A stretch of DNA of 38,979 bases from Paraburkholderia humisilvae (GTDB lineage: Bacteria; Pseudomonadota; Gammaproteobacteria; Burkholderiales; Burkholderiaceae), in NCBI RefSeq assembly GCF_902859855.1, contig NZ_CADIKH010000056.1, positions 1 to 38,979 on the forward strand, in the 5' to 3' direction. This document shows positions 24,405-33,522 of the stretch, piece by piece. The position numbers and the translations under genes were made by a program. The notes under the pieces were generated by a model. That model was not told the origin of the DNA and did no database searches. It saw nothing but the letters and a program-made list of their open reading frames with translations. Each line of letters begins with the position of its first letter. Positions within the stretch are counted from its first letter, which is position 1.

Positions 24405-25237
24405 AGATCCGATTCACGGAAACACCGGGTGCGTCGGCCATCGCGGCCGCACTGCTCGCACTGGCAATGCCGGCTGCAGCCGAGGTGGTGCCGGGACCGT
24501 GTGGCGGCGATCCGCACATCGCCTGCGCGGTGTACGACCCGACCGAAACCTATCAGATCACCTATCGCCCCGGGGAGGTCACGGTCGTTGTGTTCGAGAA
24601 AGGCGAAAAGCTCGACGGTGGAGGCATGGGCGACGGCAAGGCCTGGGCGGCGGGTCCGGCCGGTAACGGCTTCTTCTTCAAGCCGAAGGCAGTGAAGGCA
24701 GCCACCAACCTGATCCTGCTAACGAACAGGCGTCGCTATGTGTTGCATCTGCTTCCAGTCACGAAGCACGAGGAGGCGATCTGGTCGCTGACGTTTGATT
24801 ATCCCGACACCCGTGCGAAAGAGTCCGCAGCAGCGGCTGCCCGTTCGGCCGAAGCGCGGGCGCTGCTCGGGCAGACCCGCAACACAGTGGGGACCGGCAA
24901 CTTCGACTACGAGATGCGCGGTGACACGACGCTGGCGCCGACCGCGCTGTGGGATGACGGCCGGTTCACCTACTTCGAGTTCAGGACGAGCCGTGACCTG
25001 CCGCAGATCTATCGCGTGTTCGAAGACGGCTCGGAAGGGCTCGTGAATCCGGACGACATGCGCGGGCCGGTACTCGTCGTGCACGACACCGCGCACCGCT
25101 TCAACTTGCGCGTGGGCAACGCCGTGCTTGGCATTCGCAACAACGCGTATCGGCCAGACGGTCGGCTGAACCCGTTGGCCACCACGATTCCTGGCACCGT
25201 ACGGCTCGTGAAGCAAAAGGAGGCGATCGGTGAGTAA
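24401..25237 (+). CDS. virB9: VirB9-like outer-membrane core complex protein
   Basis: A 278-residue exported protein with signal peptide (cleavage after PAAA near residue 27). The N-terminal half has the VirB9/CagX-type YDPTETYQITYRPG, and the C-terminal domain the conserved LWDDGRFTYFEF and NLRVGNAVLGIRN that pairs with VirB7. Two cysteines near the mature N-terminus (PGPCGGDPHIAC) could form a disulfide. It overlaps virB8 by 4 bases and virB10 by 8 bases. Confidence 0.93.
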   Translation: MKIRFTETPGASAIAAALLALAMPAAAEVVPGPCGGDPHIACAVYDPTETYQITYRPGEVTVVVFEKGEKLDGGGMGDGKAWAAGPAGNGFFFKPKAVKAATNLILLTNRRRYVLHLLPVTKHEEAIWSLTFDYPDTRAKESAAAAARSAEARALLGQTRNTVGTGNFDYEMRGDTTLAPTALWDDGRFTYFEFRTSRDLPQIYRVFEDGSEGLVNPDDMRGPVLVVHDTAHRFNLRVGNAVLGIRNNAYRPDGRLNPLATTIPGTVRLVKQKEAIGE

Positions 25238-26405
25238 GGAGATCAAACAGAACCCGGTGCCGACGGAGCCGGTTGGCATCGGCGAACGCGGCGTGCCGGG
25301 CGTTGGCCGGGTGAGGAGCAAAAGTCCGTTCCGGCTCCTGCCGATCGTGACAGGTCTCGTGCTGGTCCTGCTGTTCGGGGCGGTTGCGGTTGGCGTCGCT
25401 ATCAAGCGATGGACGGCGCAGCACCATGCGGAATCCGAGGCGGCAAAGATCGAGGCGACCAAGGACAAGCCGTCCGGCGATCGGCACGATTTCGCGCGCG
25501 ACCAGGCGAGGATCGAGAGGCTGCGGGCGGAGGAAGCCGCGAGCGCAGCACTTGCGGCGCCGGCTCACGCGGATACGGCCAGCGCGATGCAGTCCGCCGC
25601 ATCGGCCGGTACCGGCGCGGCAGCTACGACGTCAGCCAGTGCGGTTGAGACGCCGGCGATGCGCAAGCTCGATGGGGACGTGCTGATCAAGCTCGATGAC
25701 CAGAAATCGACTGGTGGCGCTGACGCGTCCGGCGCCGGTGGTACACGTCCCGAATACGCGAGGGATGGCTTGGACGCAAAACTGCGGCCGTCGAAGCTGG
25801 AGACGGTCAGGGCCGGGTTGTTGCCGTCCCGCGACTTCCTGCTGCTCGCCGGTACCGCGGTTCCGTGCGTGCAGGGCGCGAAGATCGTCACCGACTATCC
25901 GGGCATGACGACCTGCCACGTGTCGAAGGACGTGTATTCGGCGAACGGCAAGGTGTTGCTCATCGAGCGCGGGTCTGAAGTCGTGGGCGAACAGCGTCAA
26001 GCGTTGATGCAGGGCCAGGCGCGGATCTTCGTGATCTGGACGCGTCTGACAACGCCTGCTGGCGTCATAGTCCAGCTCGGCTCGCCGGCGGCGGACGCAC
26101 TGGGCGGTAGCGGCATTCCGGCTTACGTCGACACGCACTTCTGGACGCGATTTGGTGGGGCCCTGATGGTGAGCATGATTGGCGATGCGGGCCAGGCTCT
26201 TTCGAACCTGGCGGCGAACTCTGGCGGCAGCAACCGGATCCAGTTCAACAACACGTCGAGCGCGGGTGAGCAGGTGGCGACCGAAACGCTGCGCAACACG
26301 ATTAATGTGCCACCGACGGCGTACTCGAAGTACGGTTCGATGACGACGATCTTCGTCGCTCGCGACCTCGACTTCTCGGACGTGTACGAACTGGCCACGC
26401 AGTGA
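25230..26405 (+). CDS. virB10: VirB10/TrbI-like core complex protein
   Basis: A 391-residue protein starting at GTG 25230, inside the virB9 end. It has one membrane span at about residues 36-58 (LLPIVTGLVLVLLFGAVAVG), a long Ala/Ser/Asp-rich periplasmic linker, and the C-terminal beta-barrel TrbI domain with LLAGTAVPCVQGAKIVTDYPG, TCHVSKDVYSANGKVLLIERGS and the final IFVARDLDFS. It spans both membranes and gates the channel. Confidence 0.94.
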   Translation: MSKEIKQNPVPTEPVGIGERGVPGVGRVRSKSPFRLLPIVTGLVLVLLFGAVAVGVAIKRWTAQHHAESEAAKIEATKDKPSGDRHDFARDQARIERLRAEEAASAALAAPAHADTASAMQSAASAGTGAAATTSASAVETPAMRKLDGDVLIKLDDQKSTGGADASGAGGTRPEYARDGLDAKLRPSKLETVRAGLLPSRDFLLLAGTAVPCVQGAKIVTDYPGMTTCHVSKDVYSANGKVLLIERGSEVVGEQRQALMQGQARIFVIWTRLTTPAGVIVQLGSPAADALGGSGIPAYVDTHFWTRFGGALMVSMIGDAGQALSNLAANSGGSNRIQFNNTSSAGEQVATETLRNTINVPPTAYSKYGSMTTIFVARDLDFSDVYELATQ

Positions 26406-26442
26406 TCCGGATTCTGCCCCTTCCAACGGAGTGTCCAAGAAT

Positions 26443-27555
26443 ATGCAATATGACGACAGCGTCACGGTACGCAGTCACCTTAAGACGCTTGGGGTTGCAG
26501 AGTGTCTGAGCTGCCCCGGCGTGACCGAGTTTGCGATCAACCGGCCGTATGAAGGTTGGACCGAAACGCGGGACGGCTGGCAGCGTCACGAACTGCCGAA
26601 CGCGTCGCTGGACGCGCTGAACCAGTTCGCCCCGGCGCTCGCGATTTACAACAAGGCGAAACCGGCGCTGTCGGCGGCCGAGCCGGAGAAACCAGTCCGC
26701 CTGCCGGGTGGCGAGCGCGGTCAGATCTTGATTCCGCCGGCGTGCGAGCCGGGCACGGTGTCGCTGACGATCCGGGTGCCGGGCAGCACTCGTTTCAAAA
26801 TTCCGGAGCTGATCCAGGGCGGATTCCTGAATGGATTTCGCGATGTCACGGACCGCGACGTCGACCTCGTGCGCGATCGCTTCGAATCGGGCATCGTCGA
26901 CGTGCGGAGCGCGACGCCGGTGTTCAATCCGTCCCGCGAGCTGGCCTCGCCGGCCATCGTAGCGCTCCTCCCGTTCGAGCTGGAAATGCTCGACGCGCTT
27001 GCTCAGCGCGACGTCGAGCGCTTTCTGACACTCGCGATCCTGAATCGCTTGAACATCGTGCTCGTGGGCGGGACCGGCTCGGGCAAGACCACGCTGACGA
27101 AGGCGCTGGCGGACCTGGTCCCGGAGCACACGCGCGTCGCGACTATCGAAGACACGCATGAGCTGCCGCTGCCGTACCACCCGAACCACGTACATCTGTT
27201 TTACAGCGAGTCGCTGCCGGCGCGACGCATCGTGAAGGCGACGCTGCGGATGAAATTCGACCGCGTGCTCCTGGCCGAGCTGCGCGGCGATGAAACTTGG
27301 GATTACCTGACGCTGCTCAATACTGGCCACCAGGGCGGGATTACGACCGTCCATGCGAACGATGCGATCGCGGCGCTAGCGCGGATCGCCACGCTTGTGA
27401 AACAAAGTCCAGTCGGTCAGACGCTGACTTGGGATCACCTGATGCGCGAGGTGAAGACCACGATCGATGTCGTGCTGTACATGGAAAACAGGCAGCTCAA
27501 GGAGATCTATTTCGATCCGGTCACGAAGTGGAATCTGCTGCGGGGGCTGGCATGA
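26443..27555 (+). CDS. virB11: VirB11-like hexameric ATPase
   Basis: A protein of 370 residues of the secretion ATPase family. It has Walker A GGTGSGKTT at about residue 209, the Asp box IEDTHELPL, Walker B LLAELRGDE and the His box TGHQGGITTVHAND, all intact. The N-terminal domain includes CPGVTEFAINRPYEGW. It would switch the apparatus between pilus building and DNA transfer. ATG 26443 (MQYDD) lies 11 bases after GGAG; GTG 26431 is in frame but overlaps that site. Confidence 0.95.
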   Translation: MQYDDSVTVRSHLKTLGVAECLSCPGVTEFAINRPYEGWTETRDGWQRHELPNASLDALNQFAPALAIYNKAKPALSAAEPEKPVRLPGGERGQILIPPACEPGTVSLTIRVPGSTRFKIPELIQGGFLNGFRDVTDRDVDLVRDRFESGIVDVRSATPVFNPSRELASPAIVALLPFELEMLDALAQRDVERFLTLAILNRLNIVLVGGTGSGKTTLTKALADLVPEHTRVATIEDTHELPLPYHPNHVHLFYSESLPARRIVKATLRMKFDRVLLAELRGDETWDYLTLLNTGHQGGITTVHANDAIAALARIATLVKQSPVGQTLTWDHLMREVKTTIDVVLYMENRQLKEIYFDPVTKWNLLRGLA

Positions 27556-27722
27556 GCGCGGGGCGGAGCGATCCGGGATTCGGATCGTGTGATGTGGGGG
27601 TGTTTGAGCGGCCCCCGCACGCGCCGGCACACGCGACGCTGGCTCCCGAATCGGGCATCAGCCACGCGCTGCTGATCTCGTTGGTGCTCGGGGCGCATGA
27701 CGCGCCGTGGACAGCGCGATGA
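27552..27722 (+). CDS. Small protein coupled to virB11 and virD4 (56 aa)
   Basis: ATG 27552 overlaps the virB11 stop as ATGA, and its own TGA overlaps the virD4 start ATG 27719, so all three would be translated in a chain. The 56-residue product is Pro/His/Ala-rich (DVGVFERPPHAPAHAT) and ends with a short hydrophobic stretch (SHALLISLVLGAHDAPW). No family is recognised. The two exact overlaps are the evidence for a real gene. Confidence 0.5.
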   Translation: MSAGRSDPGFGSCDVGVFERPPHAPAHATLAPESGISHALLISLVLGAHDAPWTAR

Positions 27723-30019
27723 GAAACCATCTGTTCATTGCTTGCTTCTTGAGCATCGTGTCCGGCGCAGCCGTGTTCAGTGCTGGTCGTATGTTGCATC
27801 TCGACGCGATTACCGATTCCGTCGAGCTAATCGCAGTGATTGCCATGGTCGTTATCGCATGCGGGCTGTGGGGCATGTGCGCGAGTGCCGTGCTGATGAA
27901 AACCGCAACGGTTCTAGATCGCGTCGTAGCGCTAGGCCCGGTTGCCGCCGCGGTGCTGACGGGGTTAGCCGTGGCCGGCCAATACGTCGGTGCGACATTG
28001 TTCGCGAAGCTGGAGGAGCTGCCGGACTCAGCCATTGGCGTCTGGACGCTGCACGATTACTGGAGCGCTTATGGCGACGTGAAGGCCGTGAAGCGGTCCC
28101 TGCAGATCGCCGCGGCGGTATCGTTCATCGTCCCGATTCTGCCGATCGCGGTCGTGGTTGCGGCGCTGGCCATGAAACCGAAGCGCGACCTGCACGGCGA
28201 TGCACGCTTCGCCCGCAGCCACGAGATCCGCCGCTACGGCCTGCTCGACGAGGCAAATGGCAGCGCACGCCGGAAAGGCGACTACCGTGATCCAACCATC
28301 ATCGTCGGCAAATACAGGAACCGGTACCTGACATTCCGCGGATTGGAGTTCGTAATGGTCGCCGCGCCGACGCGCTCGTTCAAGGGCGTGGCCATCGTGA
28401 TCCCGAACCTGCTCACCTTTTCGGATTCTGTGGTCGTGCTCGACGTGAAGGGCGAGAACTTCGACCTGACGTCGCGCTACCGGCAGGCTTGCGGCCAGAA
28501 GGTGTTTCGCTGGGCGCCGTTTGACCAGGAGGGTTTCACGCACCGCTGGAACCCGCTCCACAAGATCGCGAAGAGCCCGGCCTTCGCGCGGGTCGGCCGC
28601 CTGCAGGCGATCGCAGCGCGCTTGTATCACACGGCGGACGCGCGCAACAGGTTCTTCTACGAACAGGCGGCCGACCTGTTCATGGGCCTCGCGTTGTACC
28701 TGATGGAAATGACCGGCGATTGCACATTCGGCCATGTGTTGCGGCTCGCGACTACACCCGACAGGAAGGTGCGCGAACACCTGACGGAGCTCATGCAGCA
28801 TGAGCGTCGGAAGAGCATTCCGTTGTCGGGCGACTGTCTGGGGGCGCTCTCGCGTGTGTTGGCGTCGCCCGACGAGACGATGCTGAACATCGTCGCGACG
28901 TTCAACGCTGGCCTGCGCCTGTTCAGCAACCCCATCGTCGACCAGGCGACGAGCGCGTGCGACTTTGAGCTCGACCGTGTGCGTCGGGATCTGATGTCGA
29001 TCTACGTTGTGCTGCCGGTGCGCGAGCTCTCGGTCGCGAGCTTGCTCGGCAACCTGTTTTACACGCAATGGATCGAGGACAACCTCGATGCGTTGCCGGG
29101 CGAAGATCCGAGCGTCAAGTATCAGTGCCTCGGCGTAGGGGACGAATTCACGGCACTCGGTCGGATTGAAGTGCTCGACAAGGGCAATGCATTCATCGCG
29201 GGCTACTGGCTGCGCCTGCTGACGATCCTGCAGTCGAAGACACAGTTAGAGCCGAACGAGCTGTACGGCGTGGCCGGTGCCCGCACCTTGATCACGAACC
29301 ACGCCGTGCTGGTGGCATATCCGCCACGCAATCAGGCCGACGCGAAGGATCTGTCCGAGACACTGGGTACGTTCACCGAGAAGGCGACCTCACGTAGTCG
29401 CAATCGCGGCCGCAACACGTCGACTGGCACTAACACGTCGGATCAGGGGCGCGCGCTGATGCTCGATCAGGAGCTGAAACGCATGGAGCAACACCAGGAG
29501 ATCGTACTCGGCTTTCAGCGCCCGATCCTATGCGAGAAAGCGGCCTATTTCCAGGATGCCTTGTTCATGGACCGCATGCGCTCGGTTAGCCCGATGCTGG
29601 CGGCGATCGAGAAGCGCATGCCGACCGAAAGCGAAATCAAAGCAGCCTGGCAGGCCGGTGAACTGCGCGCCGCGGGCATCCCGACCCACAACCCGGAGAC
29701 GTACCACGCGGCGTTGTCGGCGAAGGCTGCCGGCGAGATACGTCTCGCGCGTCAGGCGGGCGCGAAGGCGATGACTGCGGCCGAGCTACTGGTGCTCGAT
29801 CAGCTGAGACCCGGACCGCTTGCAACCGACATGGCGCTCATCGGCTTTGCGTCGGACATGGCCGAACTCGGGCTGGTGATCCGGGACGACGTCCGGGAAA
29901 TGCTCACCAGCATTCGGTTCGATTTCAACGTGGCAGGGGCCGACGCCACTGCCAATTCTCAGATTGAGCCGGCTGCGGCGCAGGCGGACAACGAAGTGGA
30001 GGAGGTGGCGAGTGGCTGA
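27719..30019 (+). CDS. virD4: VirD4/TraG-like coupling ATPase
   Basis: A protein of 766 residues with N-terminal membrane spans (three or so before residue 160), HGDARFARSHEIRRYGLL, and the TraG/VirD4 ATPase domain: VIPNLLTFSDSVVVLDVKGENF, HRWNPL and Walker B GDEFTALGRI (D475, E476). The Walker A region reads APTRSFKGV where the family has APTRSGKGV: phenylalanine 221 (TTC at 28379-28381) replaces the P-loop glycine just before the lysine. The C-terminal 250 residues include EKATSRSRNRGRNT. It recruits the relaxosome to the VirB channel. GTG 27707 is an alternative start, but ATG 27719 couples to the preceding stop. Confidence 0.94.
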   Translation: MRNHLFIACFLSIVSGAAVFSAGRMLHLDAITDSVELIAVIAMVVIACGLWGMCASAVLMKTATVLDRVVALGPVAAAVLTGLAVAGQYVGATLFAKLEELPDSAIGVWTLHDYWSAYGDVKAVKRSLQIAAAVSFIVPILPIAVVVAALAMKPKRDLHGDARFARSHEIRRYGLLDEANGSARRKGDYRDPTIIVGKYRNRYLTFRGLEFVMVAAPTRSFKGVAIVIPNLLTFSDSVVVLDVKGENFDLTSRYRQACGQKVFRWAPFDQEGFTHRWNPLHKIAKSPAFARVGRLQAIAARLYHTADARNRFFYEQAADLFMGLALYLMEMTGDCTFGHVLRLATTPDRKVREHLTELMQHERRKSIPLSGDCLGALSRVLASPDETMLNIVATFNAGLRLFSNPIVDQATSACDFELDRVRRDLMSIYVVLPVRELSVASLLGNLFYTQWIEDNLDALPGEDPSVKYQCLGVGDEFTALGRIEVLDKGNAFIAGYWLRLLTILQSKTQLEPNELYGVAGARTLITNHAVLVAYPPRNQADAKDLSETLGTFTEKATSRSRNRGRNTSTGTNTSDQGRALMLDQELKRMEQHQEIVLGFQRPILCEKAAYFQDALFMDRMRSVSPMLAAIEKRMPTESEIKAAWQAGELRAAGIPTHNPETYHAALSAKAAGEIRLARQAGAKAMTAAELLVLDQLRPGPLATDMALIGFASDMAELGLVIRDDVREMLTSIRFDFNVAGADATANSQIEPAAAQADNEVEEVASG

Positions 30020-32114
30020 CACGAACAGGCCCAAACGCGAACGGACCTGGCTGGATGTGCCGTTCAAGGAGAAGGATACGGCGCAGAAATTGGGCGCGAA
30101 ATTCGATCGGCGCTCGAAAAAATGGTACGTCCCGGGCGCGGCCGATGTCGCGCCATTTGCGCGCTGGATGAACGGACAGGTTCCGCAGGCGGCACAAACG
30201 ACGGTGGCGGCGCACGGTGCGCTCGATGCCGCGCGTGCTGCCGCACCGGGGACGCTGTTCGGCAGCGAAGCCGACTTCGAGCGTGAGGCGGTGCGCCTGA
30301 GTCAACTGATGGGGCAGTCGATCGAGCAGGCGCGCAAGTTTGTGGGGGAATCGGTGAGCGCAGTTGAAGAAAAGGCGGCGCTGGAAGCCCGGGACCGCAT
30401 TCGGGCCCAGGGAGGCTCCGCGTTTGATGCGATCGACGGTGTGCGTGCCGCGGCTCGCCACGCACGGCATCAATATTTCGCCGAGCGGCAACACCTGTAT
30501 CCGCAAAGCGCGCCGCGTCCACCGGCACCGGAGATATCCGGACCCCGCGGTGGTGCGAGGCGGCCTCCGGTACGGCGTGCGCGATCGAAGCTGGACGACG
30601 CGGCGCTCGGCCGACGTTACCGCGAAATGATCCAGGCGATTGCCACGTCGGTCACGCTGCGCGGCGGCGAGGTCAACCGCACGCTGTCGCTCGAGCAGCG
30701 GCTGGAGTTGACGCACCGCGACGCGTGGCTTAAGTTCGGCGACGCGACTGACGGCGACCGCGCGATTGGCGAACAGATTCGCAACCGCACTGGTTTTGCT
30801 GCAGAAGATTTGCCGCCGCAGGCGGCCGTAGCCTTGTGCGAGCTCCGTGAGGAGGCTGAGCTAAGCCTTATGGAAGTCGATGAGCGGACATCTGGACGTG
30901 ACGCGACGGATCCAGACCCAGACCCGAGCGATGACGAGCATCCGGTGGACCAGCCGGCGATCGAGCTGCCGCACTCGCATCACCATCGCGAGACGGAGCG
31001 TGACAACGGCATCGCGGACTTCGTGGCGGACGATGCGATGCGCCGCGGTGGTCTCACGGGGAGCGCGGTGTCGGAGCAGGACATGCAGCGCGTGCGCAAG
31101 GTGCGCGACCGCGAGCGTATGGCCGCCGAGACTTTGCTACGCGAGCAGAGAAAGCCTATGCCGACGATGGATGCGGTTTCCGCTAGTGAGCCGGTCAAAG
31201 CCGTCGACGTTGATGCCAGTGACAATCGGATCAGCATAGACCCGGTGTCACGCAAACCGATTGTGAAAAAAGACGGCTACGAGGTGCCGCCGCAGGTTGC
31301 ATCGCGCTACATGGTGAAGGAAGGGCGGTTCTGGAGGCTCGACAGGATGGAGCCAATGCCGGGTTTGGTGCCGACGACGAAACCGCATTTTGAGGACGTT
31401 GGGTCGCGCCTGAAATCGCAGCAAAACGATCGCGCGACGATTACCGACATGGTAGCCGTAGCGCAAGCGAAGAACTGGGATTCGATCGTCGTGCGCGGAA
31501 GCGAAGCGTTCCGCCGCAATGCATGGATTGCGGCGTCGCTCGCCGGCGTCGACGTGAAAGGGTTCAAGCCGACCGAAGGCGACGAGGCGTTGCTCGAGGC
31601 CGCGAAGCGTGAGCGGGCGGCGCTGACGATAAAGGCTGGAACGTTTCCCGGGCGGTTCGTCGGTCCGAAGACGGAACCGACAACCAGCAAACCAGCGGTT
31701 ACCGAGGTTAACCAGATGCCTGAGATAAGGGGGGACGCCGCGCAGTCAGCCGGAACCGCAGTGAAGGTTGAGCCGAATCCCGCGTCCATGAACGCTGCTT
31801 CAGTACACCGTGCGTCGAAGACCGTCGCGCAACTGCGGGAAATTCTTCAAAGATCGCTTGAGCGGGAGCCCGCGCGTATACGCGCGGAGGTATTGCGCCG
31901 TTTCGACGCACGGATGCATGCCGGCACGGAGATCGAGGCGCGCATCGCACGGGGCGAATTGTCCCGCGACGCAGGCACGGCTGAGATTGACAGGGGTGCG
32001 GCCGAACTACACGCAGCATGGACGGCGCCAAAGGCTGCGCCGCCGTCGAGCCCTTCAAGCAACCCTCGAACCGAACAACAGCAGACACGCGGCCCGACGC
32101 CGAACGTGATGTAA
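30012..32114 (+). CDS. DUF5710 / LPD7 domain conjugation-associated protein
   Basis: A 700-residue protein from GTG 30012, which has GGAGG 6 bases upstream and overlaps the virD4 end. Residues 10-55 form a DUF5710 domain (WLDVPFKEKDTAQKLGAKFD ... KKWYVPG), seen at the start of plasmid primase and helicase-like proteins. Residues about 405-545 form an LPD7-type domain (FEDVGSRLKSQQNDRATITD, GSEAFRRNAWIAASLAGVDV, KGFKPTEGDE). Between and after are charged, disordered stretches. No primase, helicase or nuclease motif is visible, so it is more likely a DNA- or relaxosome-associated polyvalent protein than an enzyme. A related LPD7-like domain ends the relaxase. Confidence 0.82.
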   Translation: MADTNRPKRERTWLDVPFKEKDTAQKLGAKFDRRSKKWYVPGAADVAPFARWMNGQVPQAAQTTVAAHGALDAARAAAPGTLFGSEADFEREAVRLSQLMGQSIEQARKFVGESVSAVEEKAALEARDRIRAQGGSAFDAIDGVRAAARHARHQYFAERQHLYPQSAPRPPAPEISGPRGGARRPPVRRARSKLDDAALGRRYREMIQAIATSVTLRGGEVNRTLSLEQRLELTHRDAWLKFGDATDGDRAIGEQIRNRTGFAAEDLPPQAAVALCELREEAELSLMEVDERTSGRDATDPDPDPSDDEHPVDQPAIELPHSHHHRETERDNGIADFVADDAMRRGGLTGSAVSEQDMQRVRKVRDRERMAAETLLREQRKPMPTMDAVSASEPVKAVDVDASDNRISIDPVSRKPIVKKDGYEVPPQVASRYMVKEGRFWRLDRMEPMPGLVPTTKPHFEDVGSRLKSQQNDRATITDMVAVAQAKNWDSIVVRGSEAFRRNAWIAASLAGVDVKGFKPTEGDEALLEAAKRERAALTIKAGTFPGRFVGPKTEPTTSKPAVTEVNQMPEIRGDAAQSAGTAVKVEPNPASMNAASVHRASKTVAQLREILQRSLEREPARIRAEVLRRFDARMHAGTEIEARIARGELSRDAGTAEIDRGAAELHAAWTAPKAAPPSSPSSNPRTEQQQTRGPTPNVM

Positions 32115-32147
32115 ACGTTGCCTCATCCATTTACGCAAGGAGACTGA

Positions 32148-32882
32148 ATGAGTATTGCCATTGTGAACTGCTCCGGCAACTCGGGTAAGACCACAGTGAC
32201 CCGTGAACTGCTCGCGCCGCGGCTGCCGCACATGTCAGTGCGTCAGGTCGAGTCGATCAATGCCGACGACTCGACCGGTCCTAAGGTCGAGGTGATGATT
32301 GCAGCGCGCTTCGATGAACTGCATGAGGAACTGATGCGCGGGCGCAACCTGCTGGTCGACATCGGCGCGTCGAACTTCGAGGAGTATCTGAACCGACTCG
32401 ATTCGTCCGAAGGGGCGCAAGAGGACTACACGTGCTTCATCGTTCCGACCGAGCCGGAGAGCAAGCAGATGAAGGACACGATCAAGACGATCAACATGCT
32501 GGCGGATCTCGGCGTGGAACCGGGGCGCATCCGCGCGCTGCTGAACAAGGTCGAGCTGGTGAAGAGCGAGGCTCGCGAGGTGACGCTACGTCGCCACTTC
32601 GCGCAGCTGTTCGAGCTGCACGACCGGACGGGAATGTTCGAGCTGCACCATGACGCGGCGCTGCCGAGAAACGACGTGTTCACGCTCGCGGCTGCCGCTG
32701 GCCGCACGATTCACGACATCGCGATAGACGGGGTCGACTACAAGGCGCAGCTAGTCGACGCCGGGACCGACGCGGAGAAGGAACGCCTTGTAAAGCTGGT
32801 CGGCCTGAAGCGCAAGGCGCTGTCGATCGAGCCGGTGCTTGATCACGCGTTCAATGCTCTAATGTCCGGGATCGACGCATGA
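32148..32882 (+). CDS. StbB/ParA-like P-loop ATPase
   Basis: A 244-residue protein with a ParA/MinD-type fold: Walker A variant NCSGNSGKTT at residues 7-16, switch II-like LLVDIGASNFEEYL, and VEPGRIRALLNKVE. It resembles StbB-type plasmid stability ATPases more than classical ParA. It may position plasmid DNA or control transfer versus maintenance, as stb genes do in conjugative plasmids (known for R388). A clear AAGGAG lies before the ATG. No ParB follows; the next gene overlaps by ATGA and encodes a coiled-coil membrane protein. Confidence 0.85.
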   Translation: MSIAIVNCSGNSGKTTVTRELLAPRLPHMSVRQVESINADDSTGPKVEVMIAARFDELHEELMRGRNLLVDIGASNFEEYLNRLDSSEGAQEDYTCFIVPTEPESKQMKDTIKTINMLADLGVEPGRIRALLNKVELVKSEAREVTLRRHFAQLFELHDRTGMFELHHDAALPRNDVFTLAAAAGRTIHDIAIDGVDYKAQLVDAGTDAEKERLVKLVGLKRKALSIEPVLDHAFNALMSGIDA

Positions 32883-33385
32883 GCGAGGCGGCGTCGCAAC
32901 CGGATCGCGCAGAGAATGCCTCGGAGCGGCTTGGTAAGATAATCGCCACGATGCCGGCGTCGAATGAGCTGGCGGTGCTCGCCGAGATCCTGATCGAGCA
33001 GATGAAGGTCGCGGACGCGCAGCACCATGTGGTCGCGCTCATGGGGTCAACGGATCAGAAGCTGACTGCGACGGTGCAGGCGCTGCGCGAAGAAAACGTG
33101 CAGTTGACGAAGCTGCTCATGCAAGCCCGACAGTCCTTCATCGGCGAGATCGCAGTCAAGGCGGCTGACCAGGCGCGCCGCGCAGCGGCTGCTGAAGTGG
33201 CAAATGAACTTGCCCAACTGCGCATCGCGCTCGAATCGCGCGATTGCGCGCTGGATGGGCGCTCGGCCGCCGCAACTGCGCGATCGATGCTCGGCTCGCC
33301 GACTGCGTGGACGGGCATCGCATTCTGCGTCGGCGCCGTACTCGTATGGGTTGTCGGTCACCTGTCGCAGCTTCCCGGTATCTAG
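32879..33385 (+). CDS. Coiled-coil protein with C-terminal membrane anchor
   Basis: A 168-residue protein coupled by ATGA to the StbB-like gene. Residues about 30-125 are helical and charged, with heptad-like repeats (ATVQALREENVQLTKLLMQ), and residues 142-162 form a single membrane span (WTGIAFCVGAVLVWVVGHL), giving a tail-anchored layout. I do not recognise the family. As partner of the ATPase it could tether that protein, or the plasmid, to the membrane; this is inference from gene order. Confidence 0.75.
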   Translation: MSEAASQPDRAENASERLGKIIATMPASNELAVLAEILIEQMKVADAQHHVVALMGSTDQKLTATVQALREENVQLTKLLMQARQSFIGEIAVKAADQARRAAAAEVANELAQLRIALESRDCALDGRSAAATARSMLGSPTAWTGIAFCVGAVLVWVVGHLSQLPGI

Positions 33386-33402
33386 CGCAGGAGCATCCAG
33401 TC

Positions 33403-33519
33403 GTGAATACCATATTGCTGAGTGCGCTCACACCTTACTCGCGGCGCCGTCTCGACCCGGTTCATTCGAACGTGCCGGCTCTCGGGACGCCTTCGATTGC
33501 GCCCAGCGAGGGCATGTAA
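33403..33519 (+). CDS. Possible 38-residue small protein before mobC
   Basis: AGGAG lies 9 bases before GTG 33403, opening a 38-codon frame (NTILLSALTPYSRRRLDPVH ...) that ends at TAA 3 bases before the mobC-like start. The product is short and basic with no recognised motif. The spacing and ribosome site favour a translated leader or small gene, but chance cannot be excluded. Confidence 0.35.
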   Translation: MNTILLSALTPYSRRRLDPVHSNVPALGTPSIAPSEGM

Positions 33520-33522
33520 CGG

